Source of the DNA: Streptomyces sp. NBC_01429
GTDB taxonomy: Bacteria > Actinomycetota > Actinomycetes > Streptomycetales > Streptomycetaceae
Direction: 5' to 3'
Length of the DNA: 64,000 nt
Assembly (NCBI RefSeq): GCF_036231945.1
Contig: NZ_CP109599.1
Location: forward strand, 4,744,501-4,808,500
Position 1 is the first letter of the stretch. Every line of letters begins with the position of its first letter. The translations under genes were made by a program, and so were the position numbers. Below, in pieces: positions 42,051-57,479 of the stretch. A model generated the notes under the pieces. It was given only the letters and a program-made list of their open reading frames with translations. It did no database searches and was not told the origin of the DNA.

Positions 42051-42938
42051 ATGAACTCGATGTACCGGACCGCCGCGGTGACCGCGCTCGGCGGCTTGCT
42101 GCTCTGTTCCACCGTGGCCTGTTCGTCCTCGGACTCCGCCGACTCGGCTTCCTCGTCGCCTTCCGTCTCCTCGTCGTCGGTCGAGATGACCCCGGCGGCC
42201 GCCATCAAGCGGGCCGCCGGCAAGAACGAGAAGATCACCTCTCTCTCCTACACGATGGAGGGGAAGGTCCCGGGTGAGGGGACCGTCTCGGGCGACGTGG
42301 CGATGAGCGTGAAGCCGCCGGCCATGCGGATGAAGATGGCGGGCGAGTCGGAGGGCGAGAAGGAGGAGATCGAGATCCTGCTCACCTCCGACGGCATGTA
42401 CATGGGGGGTGACAGCGCCGCGGCCGATCCGGAGATGGACGGCAAGCGCTGGATCAAGTTCCCCATGGGCTCTCTCGACGACATGTCCGCCGCCGGCGGC
42501 GAGAACCCGCTCGGCGGGCTGTCCAGCCAGGTGGACCGCAACCCGGCCGCCGAGTCCGCTTCCCTCGCCCTCGCCAAGGACCTGAAGAGGGTCGGCGAGG
42601 AGACCGTCGACGGGGTCAAGACCACGCACTACCAGGGCTCCCTCCCGCTCAGCGCCATGAAGGCGGAGCTGAAGGGCCTCGACGCCGAGACGAAGAAGAA
42701 GCGCGAGAAGAGCCTCAAGGCGTACGAGGACATGGGCATCGAGAAGCTCACGATGGACATGTGGATCGACGGGGACGACCTCACCAAGCAGTTCCGTACC
42801 CGGGCGACCACGGAGTCCGGGCCGCTCGACATGACGGTCAAGTTCGGCGAGTACAACAAGCCGGTCGAGATCAAGGCCCCGCCGGCCTCCGAGGTGGCCG
42901 ACCTCGGCGAGATGATGAGCGGGGCCGAAGGGAGCTGA
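42051..42938 (+). CDS. Putative lipoprotein, LppX/LolA-like
   Basis: 295 residues. The N-terminus MNSMYRTAAVTALGGLLLCSTVACSSS is a signal peptide with a lipobox-like TVAC (atypical Thr at -3) followed by a Ser/Asp linker, so the mature protein is probably lipid-anchored outside the membrane. The body has the beta-rich pattern of LppX/LprG-type lipid-binding lipoproteins (SLSYTMEGKVPGEGTVSG, MRMKMAGES). ATG at 42051 after ggggggaa. It sits between two ribosomal protein operons, with its own terminator upstream and the rplJ promoter right after it; a functional link with ribosomes is not implied. Confidence 0.82.
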   Translation: MNSMYRTAAVTALGGLLLCSTVACSSSDSADSASSSPSVSSSSVEMTPAAAIKRAAGKNEKITSLSYTMEGKVPGEGTVSGDVAMSVKPPAMRMKMAGESEGEKEEIEILLTSDGMYMGGDSAAADPEMDGKRWIKFPMGSLDDMSAAGGENPLGGLSSQVDRNPAAESASLALAKDLKRVGEETVDGVKTTHYQGSLPLSAMKAELKGLDAETKKKREKSLKAYEDMGIEKLTMDMWIDGDDLTKQFRTRATTESGPLDMTVKFGEYNKPVEIKAPPASEVADLGEMMSGAEGS

Positions 42939-42947
42939 CCGGCTGAT

Positions 42948-42977
42948 TTGCCGGAGGCGCCCGTCCTCACGTAGTCT
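42948..42977 (+). promoter_or_regulatory. Putative rplJ-rplL promoter
   Basis: TTGCCG (42948-42953), an 18-base spacer and TAGTCT (42972-42977), about 215 bases before rplJ. Confidence 0.55.
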
Positions 42978-43193
42978 TCCCCAGAAGCCAAAGACCGCTG
43001 GTCGTTGCCGCGTCCTCGCAAGAGGGTGCGGTGGCCGAAGGATCCGCTAGCTGCGGACGACCTGCGCAGGTGACTGTGGAAAGCTCCCGGATTCCATTCG
43101 GTTGAGCTACGCCCCGTGCGCCTGCGCCGGGGCGTTTCGTTTTGCCCAGCCCCTTCTGAGCGGTCCTCATCACCCGGAAGGAGGCCGACGCTC
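42978..43193 (+). promoter_or_regulatory. L10-type ribosomal protein leader with attenuator hairpin
   Basis: Long untranslated leader before rplJ with several alternative stems. At its end, arms acgccccg (43109-43116) and cggggcgt (43128-43135) plus an inner gcgc/gcgc pair are followed by ttcgtttt, a terminator-like end. The position and layout fit the L10(L12)4-binding leader found ahead of rplJL in many bacteria. Autoregulation is inferred from that. Confidence 0.7.
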
Positions 43194-43754
43194 ATGGCAA
43201 GGCCCGACAAGGCTGCCGCGGTAGCCGAGCTGACGGACAAGTTCCGCAGCTCGAATGCCGCTGTGCTGACCGAGTACCGGGGTCTCACCGTGGCGCAGCT
43301 CAAGGAGCTGCGCCGTTCTCTCGGTGAGAACGCCCAGTACGCCGTGGTGAAGAACACGCTGACCAAGATCGCGGCCAACGAGGCCGGGATCAACACGCTG
43401 GACGACCTGTTCGCGGGTCCGACGGCGGTTGCCTTCGTCACCGGTGACCCGGTGGTGTCGGCGAAGGGTCTTCGTGACTTCGCCAAGGACAACCCGAATC
43501 TCATCATCAAGGGCGGTGTCCTTGACGGTAAGGCGCTGACCGCCGATGAGATCAAGAAGCTCGCGGACCTCGAGTCCCGTGAGGTTCTGCTCGCCAAGCT
43601 GGCCGGAGCCATGAAGGGCAAGCAGTCGCAGGCTGCCGCGCTCTTCCAGGCGCTTCCGTCGAAGTTCGTCCGCACCGCGGAAGCTCTTCGTGCCCAGAAG
43701 GAAGAGCAGGACGGTGCCGGTACGCCGGCCCCCGTCGAGGCCGACTCCGAGTAA
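43194..43754 (+). CDS. rplJ: Ribosomal protein uL10
   Basis: 186 residues. Starts MARPDKAAAVAELTDKFRSS, then VLTEYRGLTVAQLKELRR; the C-terminal helices (LFQALPSKFVRTAEALRAQKEE) bind L7/L12 dimers. Anchors the stalk on 23S rRNA. ATG at 43194 after ggaagga; followed by rplL after 83 bp. Confidence 0.97.
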   Translation: MARPDKAAAVAELTDKFRSSNAAVLTEYRGLTVAQLKELRRSLGENAQYAVVKNTLTKIAANEAGINTLDDLFAGPTAVAFVTGDPVVSAKGLRDFAKDNPNLIIKGGVLDGKALTADEIKKLADLESREVLLAKLAGAMKGKQSQAAALFQALPSKFVRTAEALRAQKEEQDGAGTPAPVEADSE

Positions 43755-43837
43755 TCACGCTCGGTCGGCCACAGCGGGCCGGTACGCCCGCGGAACTGTA
43801 CATACGGCACCAGCCGAATAGTGGAAGGACCGCCATC

Positions 43838-44221
43838 ATGGCGAAGCTCACCCAGGACGAGCTGCTCGCGCAGTTCGAGGACATGACCCTCATCGAGCTC
43901 TCCGGCTTCGTGAAGGCCTTCGAGGAGAAGTTCGACGTCACGGCCGCCGCCCCGGTCGCCGCTGCCGCCGCCGGTGGCGCTGCCGCCGCCGTCGAGGCCG
44001 AAGAGGTCCAGGACGAGTTCGACGTCATCCTCACGGGTGCCGGCGAGAAGAAGATCCAGGTCATCAAGGTCGTGCGTGAGCTGACCTCGCTGGGCCTCAA
44101 GGAGGCCAAGGACCTCGTGGACGGCGCCCCGAAGCCCGTCGTCGAGAAGGTCGACAAGGCCGCCGCCGACAAGGCCGCCGAGGCCCTCAAGGGCGCCGGC
44201 GCCTCCGTCGAGGTCAAGTAA
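43838..44221 (+). CDS. rplL: Ribosomal protein bL12 (L7/L12)
   Basis: 127 residues. N-terminal dimerisation part (TLIELSGFVKAFEEKFDV), Ala-rich hinge (about 45-60) and factor-binding C-terminal domain (KKIQVIKVVRELTSLGLKEA). Recruits elongation factors. ATG at 43838 after ggaagga. Confidence 0.97.
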   Translation: MAKLTQDELLAQFEDMTLIELSGFVKAFEEKFDVTAAAPVAAAAAGGAAAAVEAEEVQDEFDVILTGAGEKKIQVIKVVRELTSLGLKEAKDLVDGAPKPVVEKVDKAAADKAAEALKGAGASVEVK

Positions 44222-44314
44222 CCCCACGCGGGCCCGTCACCGGCCGCTGAGAGGCCCCCTGAGGGGATCCTGGCGTACGGAGACGGTCCCGGCGCCGTGA
44301 GGCGCAGCGTTGAC

Positions 44315-44352
44315 GCGAAGGGCGATCACCCAGTCGGGTGGTCGCCCTTCGC
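44315..44352 (+). terminator. Hairpin (attenuator candidate) between rplL and rpoB
   Basis: 17-bp stem with one G-U pair (44315-44331 with 44336-44352) and an agtc loop, without a U-tract. Confidence 0.65.
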
Positions 44353-44639
44353 CGTTCCGGCAGGGGGTGCCTTGCTCTTCCGCCCGTGGCGAGTATCGTG
44401 ATCATCGCCGTGCTTTCCGTACGCCCAGTGACCTCGCACACGGGGTGGGGGGCCTTGACGAACCGCACGCAGCGCGCAATTCTCAGGACGCGTCGTCACA
44501 ATCGATCCGCATCCGAGGCATGGATCGATGGCTAAGAGGGCAGTAACGATGTGCGCCTACGACACGAGGCTTGGCGCGGTTGAGACATGCAGTTGAGACA
44601 AGGGTGTTGAGAAAAACGAGGGTGTCGGAAAACCCGCTC

Positions 44640-44668
44640 TGGACATCAGTGTGCCAAGTGGCTACACT
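44640..44668 (+). promoter_or_regulatory. Putative rpoB promoter
   Basis: TGGACA (44640-44645), a 17-base spacer and TACACT (44663-44668): close to the vegetative sigma consensus. Confidence 0.7.
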
Positions 44669-44830
44669 GACCCTTTGCGCTGCCTGTTAGCTGCTCCCTG
44701 CCCGTCACCAGGGGCACCCCCTCGCAAGAGCATCGGTGAGTGATCGGCCCTGAACTGGGCTTTCCCTCTCCGTGCCCCGCTTGGGACCGGTACGCGCGTA
44801 GTGAGTCCGAGCCCTCGGAAGGACCCCCTC

Positions 44831-47800
44831 TTGGCCGCCTCGCGCAACGCCTCGACCACGAATACGAACAACGGCGCAAGCACTGCCCCGCTGCGCATCT
44901 CCTTTGCAAAGATCAAGGAGCCGCTTGAGGTTCCGAACCTTCTGGCGCTCCAGACCGAGAGCTTCGACTGGCTGCTCGGCAACCCCGCCTGGAAGGCTCG
45001 TGTCGAGGCGGCTGTCGAGAGTGGACAGGACGTCCCCAGGAAGTCGGGTCTGGAGGAGATCTTCGAGGAGATCTCCCCGATCGAGGACTTCTCCGGGTCG
45101 ATGTCGCTGACCTTCCGCGACCACCGCTTCGAGCCCTCCAAGAACTCGATCGACGAGTGCAAGGACCGGGACTTCACGTTCGCGGCCCCCCTCTTCGTCA
45201 CCGCCGAGTTCACCAACAACGAGACCGGCGAGATCAAGTCCCAGACGGTCTTCATGGGCGATTTCCCGCTCATGACCAACAAGGGCACCTTCGTCATCAA
45301 CGGCACCGAGCGTGTCGTGGTGTCCCAGCTGGTGCGCTCGCCGGGTGTCTACTTCGACTCCTCCATCGACAAGACGTCCGACAAGGACATCTTCTCCGCC
45401 AAGATCATCCCGTCCCGGGGTGCCTGGCTGGAGATGGAGATCGACAAGCGCGACATGGTCGGTGTCCGCATCGACCGCAAGCGCAAGCAGTCCGTCACCG
45501 TCCTCCTCAAGGCTCTCGGCTGGACGACCGAGCAGATCCTCGAAGAGTTCGGCGAGTACGAGTCCATGCGCGCCACCCTGGAGAAGGACCACACCCAGGG
45601 CCAGGACGACGCGCTCCTCGACATCTACCGCAAGCTGCGTCCGGGCGAGCCGCCGACGCGCGAGGCCGCTCAGACGCTGCTCGAGAACCTCTACTTCAAC
45701 CCGAAGCGCTACGACCTCGCGAAGGTCGGCCGCTACAAGGTGAACAAGAAGCTCGGCGCGGACGAGCCGCTGGACGCCGGAGTGCTCACCACCGACGACG
45801 TCATCGCGACCATCAAGTACCTGGTCAAGCTGCACGCCGGTGAGACCGAGACGGTCGGCGAGAACGGCACGCAGATCGTCGTCGAGACCGACGACATCGA
45901 CCACTTCGGCAACCGCCGTCTGCGCAACGTCGGCGAGCTCATCCAGAACCAGGTCCGTACGGGTCTGGCGAGGATGGAGCGCGTCGTGCGTGAGCGCATG
46001 ACGACCCAGGACGTCGAGGCGATCACGCCGCAGACCCTGATCAACATCCGGCCGGTCGTCGCCTCCATCAAGGAGTTCTTCGGCACCAGCCAGCTGTCGC
46101 AGTTCATGGACCAGAACAACCCGCTGTCGGGTCTCACCCACAAGCGCCGTCTCTCGGCGCTCGGCCCGGGTGGTCTGTCCCGTGAGCGGGCCGGCTTCGA
46201 AGTCCGTGACGTGCACCCCTCGCACTACGGCCGCATGTGTCCGATCGAGACCCCCGAAGGCCCGAACATCGGCCTGATCGGCTCGCTCGCCTCCTACGGC
46301 CGGGTCAACGCGTTCGGCTTCGTGGAGACGCCGTACCGCAAGGTCGTCGACGGTGTCGTCACCGACGACGTCGACTACCTGACGGCCGACGAGGAAGACC
46401 GCTTCGTCATCGCGCAGGCCAACGCGACGCTCTCCGAGGACATGCGCTTCACGGAGCCCCGCGTGCTGGTCCGCCGCCGTGGCGGCGAGGTCGACTACAT
46501 CCCGGGCGACGACGTCGACTACATGGACGTCTCGCCGCGCCAGATGGTGTCGGTCGCGACCGCGATGATCCCCTTCCTGGAGCACGACGACGCCAACCGT
46601 GCCCTCATGGGCGCGAACATGATGCGTCAGGCCGTGCCGCTGATCACGTCCGAGGCGCCGCTCGTCGGCACCGGCATGGAGTACCGCTGCGCGGTCGACG
46701 CCGGTGACGTCATCAAGGCGGAGAAGGAAGGTGTGGTCCAGGAGGTATCCGCGGACTACATCACCGTCGCCAACGACGACGGCACGTACACCACGTACCG
46801 GATCGCCAAGTTCTCCCGCTCCAACCAGGGCACCTCGGTCAACCAGAAGGTTGTCGTCAACGAGGGCGACCGGGTCGTGGAGTCCCAGGTCCTCGCCGAC
46901 GGGCCGGCCACCCAGCAGGGTGAGATGGCGCTCGGCAAGAACCTGCTCGTGGCGTTCATGCCGTGGGAGGGCCACAACTACGAAGACGCGATCATCCTCA
47001 GCCAGCGGCTGGTCCAGGACGACGTCCTCTCCTCGATCCACATCGAGGAGCACGAGGTCGACGCCCGGGACACCAAGCTGGGCCCCGAGGAGATCACCCG
47101 CGACATCCCGAACGTCTCCGAGGAGGTCCTCGCGGACCTCGACGAGCGCGGCATCATCCGTATCGGTGCCGAGGTCGTCGCCGGGGACATCCTGGTCGGC
47201 AAGGTCACGCCCAAGGGCGAGACCGAGCTGACCCCGGAGGAGCGGCTGCTCCGCGCGATCTTCGGTGAGAAGGCGCGCGAGGTCCGTGACACCTCACTGA
47301 AGGTGCCGCACGGCGAGATCGGCAAGGTCATCGGCGTCCGCGTCTTCGACCGCGAGGAGGGCGACGAGCTGCCGCCCGGCGTCAACCAGCTGGTCCGCGT
47401 GTACGTCGCGCAGAAGCGCAAGATCACCGATGGTGACAAGCTCGCCGGCCGGCACGGCAACAAGGGCGTCATCTCGAAGATCCTGCCGATCGAGGACATG
47501 CCGTTCCTGGAGGACGGCACCCCGGTCGACATCATCCTCAACCCGCTCGGCGTGCCGTCCCGGATGAACCCGGGACAGGTCCTCGAAATCCACCTCGGCT
47601 GGCTCGCCAGCCAGGGCTGGAAGGTCGAGGGCAACGAGGAGTGGATGGAGCGGCTGAAGGCCATCGGCGCCGACGAGGTCGCGCCCGGCACGAACGTCGC
47701 CACACCGGTCTTCGACGGCGCCCGCGAGGACGAGATCTCCGGACTCTTCGAGTCCACGATCCCGAACCGCGACGGCGAGCGGATGGTCAAGGGCTCCGGT

Positions 47801-48313
47801 AAGGCCCGGATGTTCGACGGCCGCTCCGGTGAGCCGTTCCCGGACCCGATCTCGATCGGGTACATGTACATCCTCAAGCTCCACCACCTGGTCGACGACA
47901 AGCTGCACGCCCGCTCGACCGGCCCGTACTCGATGATCACCCAGCAGCCGCTGGGTGGTAAGGCCCAGTTCGGTGGCCAGCGCTTCGGTGAGATGGAGGT
48001 GTGGGCGCTGGAGGCTTATGGCGCCGCTTACGCCCTCCAGGAGCTGCTGACGATCAAGTCCGACGACGTGACCGGCCGCGTGAAGGTCTACGAGGCCATC
48101 GTCAAGGGCGAGAACATCCCCGAGCCCGGCATTCCCGAGTCCTTCAAGGTGCTCATCAAGGAAATGCAGTCGCTCTGCCTCAACGTGGAGGTGCTGTCCT
48201 CGGACGGCATGTCCATCGAGATGCGTGACACGGACGAGGACGTCTTCCGCGCGGCGGAGGAGCTCGGTATCGACCTGTCCCGGCGCGAGCCGAGCAGCGT
48301 CGAAGAGGTCTGA
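44831..48313 (+). CDS. rpoB: RNA polymerase beta subunit
   Basis: 1160 residues. TTG at 44831 is the start: it gives LAASRNASTTNTNN, the known Streptomyces N-terminus, with ggaagga 6 bases upstream; the frame continues to 44801 without a better start. The rifampicin cluster at about residues 418-445 (SQLSQFMDQNNPLSG, THKRRLSALGPGGLS) has the sensitive-type Asp, His and Ser, so this is the standard rifampicin-sensitive form and not the rpoB2-type duplicate. GKNLLVAFMPWEGHNYEDA and GGKAQFGGQRFGEMEVWAL are intact. Forms the catalytic core with RpoC, encoded next. Confidence 0.98.
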   Translation: MAASRNASTTNTNNGASTAPLRISFAKIKEPLEVPNLLALQTESFDWLLGNPAWKARVEAAVESGQDVPRKSGLEEIFEEISPIEDFSGSMSLTFRDHRFEPSKNSIDECKDRDFTFAAPLFVTAEFTNNETGEIKSQTVFMGDFPLMTNKGTFVINGTERVVVSQLVRSPGVYFDSSIDKTSDKDIFSAKIIPSRGAWLEMEIDKRDMVGVRIDRKRKQSVTVLLKALGWTTEQILEEFGEYESMRATLEKDHTQGQDDALLDIYRKLRPGEPPTREAAQTLLENLYFNPKRYDLAKVGRYKVNKKLGADEPLDAGVLTTDDVIATIKYLVKLHAGETETVGENGTQIVVETDDIDHFGNRRLRNVGELIQNQVRTGLARMERVVRERMTTQDVEAITPQTLINIRPVVASIKEFFGTSQLSQFMDQNNPLSGLTHKRRLSALGPGGLSRERAGFEVRDVHPSHYGRMCPIETPEGPNIGLIGSLASYGRVNAFGFVETPYRKVVDGVVTDDVDYLTADEEDRFVIAQANATLSEDMRFTEPRVLVRRRGGEVDYIPGDDVDYMDVSPRQMVSVATAMIPFLEHDDANRALMGANMMRQAVPLITSEAPLVGTGMEYRCAVDAGDVIKAEKEGVVQEVSADYITVANDDGTYTTYRIAKFSRSNQGTSVNQKVVVNEGDRVVESQVLADGPATQQGEMALGKNLLVAFMPWEGHNYEDAIILSQRLVQDDVLSSIHIEEHEVDARDTKLGPEEITRDIPNVSEEVLADLDERGIIRIGAEVVAGDILVGKVTPKGETELTPEERLLRAIFGEKAREVRDTSLKVPHGEIGKVIGVRVFDREEGDELPPGVNQLVRVYVAQKRKITDGDKLAGRHGNKGVISKILPIEDMPFLEDGTPVDIILNPLGVPSRMNPGQVLEIHLGWLASQGWKVEGNEEWMERLKAIGADEVAPGTNVATPVFDGAREDEISGLFESTIPNRDGERMVKGSGKARMFDGRSGEPFPDPISIGYMYILKLHHLVDDKLHARSTGPYSMITQQPLGGKAQFGGQRFGEMEVWALEAYGAAYALQELLTIKSDDVTGRVKVYEAIVKGENIPEPGIPESFKVLIKEMQSLCLNVEVLSSDGMSIEMRDTDEDVFRAAEELGIDLSRREPSSVEEV

Positions 48314-48320
48314 CGGGTTC

Positions 48321-48347
48321 GCCGGCCGGATCGCGTATCCGGCCGGC
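48321..48347 (+). other. Hairpin between rpoB and rpoC
   Basis: 11-bp stem (48321-48331 with 48337-48347), 5-base loop, no U-tract; within the rpoBC message, so perhaps a processing site. Confidence 0.5.
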
Positions 48348-48438
48348 TCTCCCCGGACCCGTTCAGACCATTGCTGAAGTGCCCCATCTACTCGCTGACG
48401 CGAGGGGCTCGAACCCCCGAAAGAGGGATTGACGACAA

Positions 48439-52353
<3,915 letters not shown>

Positions 52354-52365
52354 GGCGTGAGTGAA

Positions 52366-52403
52366 CGGAGGGCGGCCGTCCCGTACGGGACGGCCGCCCT
52401 CCG
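52366..52403 (+). terminator. rpoBC terminator, perfect 38-bp palindrome
   Basis: Arms 52366-52384 and 52385-52403 are fully complementary; it begins 12 bases after the rpoC stop. Confidence 0.8.
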
Positions 52404-52467
52404 GGCGTTGGAGGGCCCTGTACGGGCCCGTGGAGCCGCTGGTGCGCCGGGGTGCCCGGCATTTGTT

Positions 52468-52496
52468 TTGACCGGAGTGGATGAGGTAGGTACGCT
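52468..52496 (+). promoter_or_regulatory. Putative str-operon promoter
   Basis: TTGACC (52468-52473), a 17-base spacer and TACGCT (52491-52496). The gap 52354-52691 (338 bp) otherwise holds the rpoC terminator and a leader of about 190 bases with small hairpins (for example gttag/ctaac near 52655-52670). Confidence 0.65.
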
Positions 52497-52691
52497 CAGA
52501 CCTTGTGCCTGGGGTGTGCCTGGGCTCCTGTGCGTGTCTTCAGCCGCATCAGGGGTCCGAGTACCGGCCACCGCAATCTGCGCCTTCCTCGCTCTCGGCG
52601 AGGGCTTTGCAGTATTCGACACACCCGACCGCGTGGGTCGGGAGGTGTTCCAGGTTAGTTTCACTAACGGCACACAGAAACCGGAGAAGTA

Positions 52692-53063
52692 GTGCCTACG
52701 ATCCAGCAGCTGGTCCGGAAGGGCCGGCAGGACAAGGTCGAGAAGAACAAGACACCCGCGCTTGAGGGTTCGCCCCAGCGTCGTGGCGTCTGCACGCGCG
52801 TCTTCACGACCACCCCGAAGAAGCCGAACTCGGCCCTCCGTAAGGTCGCGCGTGTGCGTCTGACCTCCGGCATCGAGGTCACGGCCTACATTCCGGGTGA
52901 GGGACACAACCTGCAGGAGCACTCGATCGTGCTCGTGCGCGGTGGCCGTGTGAAGGACCTGCCGGGTGTTCGTTACAAGATCATCCGCGGTTCCCTCGAC
53001 ACCCAGGGTGTCAAGAACCGCAAGCAGGCCCGCAGCCGCTACGGCGCCAAGAAGGAGAAGTAA
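52692..53063 (+). CDS. rpsL: Ribosomal protein uS12
   Basis: 123 residues. GTG at 52692 preceded by ggagaag. The two streptomycin-relevant loops are wild type: TTPKKPNSALRKV (Lys near 43) and PGEGHNLQEHS (Lys-free loop with Pro/Gly as usual), so streptomycin sensitivity is expected. Part of the decoding site. rpsG follows after 2 bp. Confidence 0.97.
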   Translation: MPTIQQLVRKGRQDKVEKNKTPALEGSPQRRGVCTRVFTTTPKKPNSALRKVARVRLTSGIEVTAYIPGEGHNLQEHSIVLVRGGRVKDLPGVRYKIIRGSLDTQGVKNRKQARSRYGAKKEK

Positions 53064-53065
53064 GA

Positions 53066-53536
53066 ATGCCTCGTAAGGGCCCCGCCCCGAAGCGCCCGGT
53101 CATCATCGACCCGGTCTACGGTTCTCCTCTTGTCACGTCGCTCATCAACAAGCTTCTGCTCAACGGCAAGCGTTCCACCGCCGAGCGGATCGTGTACGGC
53201 GCCATGGAGGGCCTGCGCGAGAAGACCGGTAACGACCCGGTCATCACCCTCAAGCGCGCGCTTGAGAACGTGAAGCCGACCCTTGAGGTCAAGTCCCGCC
53301 GTGTCGGTGGCGCCACCTACCAGGTGCCGATCGAGGTCAAGCCCGGTCGCGCCGCCACCCTGGCCCTGCGCTGGGTCGTGGGTTACTCCCGCGCCCGTCG
53401 CGAGAAGACCATGACCGAACGCCTCATGAACGAGCTGCTCGACGCCTCCAACGGTCTCGGCGCCTCGGTCAAGAAGCGTGAGGACACGCACAAGATGGCC
53501 GAGTCCAACAAGGCCTTCGCGCACTACCGCTGGTAG
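53066..53536 (+). CDS. rpsG: Ribosomal protein uS7
   Basis: 156 residues. Starts MPRKGPAPKRPVIIDPVYGS; contains LINKLLLNGKRSTAERIVYGA and the beta-hairpin VKSRRVGGATYQVPIEV. Organises the 30S head and in E. coli represses the str message. ATG 2 bp after rpsL. Confidence 0.97.
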   Translation: MPRKGPAPKRPVIIDPVYGSPLVTSLINKLLLNGKRSTAERIVYGAMEGLREKTGNDPVITLKRALENVKPTLEVKSRRVGGATYQVPIEVKPGRAATLALRWVVGYSRARREKTMTERLMNELLDASNGLGASVKKREDTHKMAESNKAFAHYRW

Positions 53537-53574
53537 TCGCTACCCACATCGAGACCGAGAGAAGATTGAGCCTT

Positions 53575-55701
<2,127 letters not shown>

Positions 55702-55852
55702 CTCTTCCGAGTCCACGCTTTAGGCTTGTCACCGGCAAGCCCTGGGGCGCCCCCGCCGCAACACGGCGGGAGTACCCCGGGGACCCGGCATCCCAGCAAA
55801 GATCACCTGGCGCCGATGAGTAAGGCGTACAGAACCACTCCAGGAGGACCCA

Positions 55853-57046
<1,194 letters not shown>

Positions 57047-57102
57047 TCATCCTCGGATGATCGGATCTGATCCGGCCTGGTAGCTCCCCGGAGCGATCAG
57101 CG

Positions 57103-57144
57103 AGGGCCCCGCTCGCCGTCCTTATGGACGGTGGGCGGGGCCCT
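57103..57144 (+). terminator. str operon terminator
   Basis: 19-bp stem (57103-57121 with 57126-57144), one mismatch/wobble, ttat loop, then tgtcttt. Confidence 0.85.
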
Positions 57145-57479
57145 TGTCTTTGCTCTGCGGGGTATTGCCGGGGGGAGCGGTGGGTCGGGTTGCGCTGCGA
57201 TTGATCCCGCTGTACTTGGTCTGCCTTGTCGGCGCTCGTTTCAGGCACGAGGCCCGTGCCGTGCCGGGCCGCTTCGGATCGCCGGCCTCGGCGGTCCGGG
57301 GCAGGCGGCGGGCGCAGGTCGTGCGCGGGGCCGCTGGATCTGACGCGCCGATTGTTTCGAAAGGGCGCGGGAGTGATTGACGTGCACCCGCCACACCCCT
57401 AGCTTCTGATCGGTTTCCCGAACTGTGTTCGATATATCGGCCACTGTCCCCGCACGGACCTTCGGACCCTGGAGAGCAG
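57145..57479. other. Intergenic region before the GH43 gene
   Basis: 335 bp. No gene with support; the bases just before the next gene (57415-57440) are less GC-rich, with tgttcgatatatcgg, and may hold its promoter, but no clear pair was found. Confidence 0.4.

Larger units (their letters stand above)
44222..44830. other. rplL-rpoB intergenic region
   Basis: 609 bp without a credible gene. Contains a large hairpin near its start, a well-formed promoter at 44640-44668 and an rpoB leader of about 155 bases. Partial readthrough from rplJL plus a separate rpoBC promoter is the likely arrangement. Confidence 0.65.

Noticed and set aside
44310..44546. Small plus-strand frames between rplL and rpoB
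   Set aside because: No ribosome binding site or recognisable protein pattern, and they run through the hairpin and toward the rpoB promoter.
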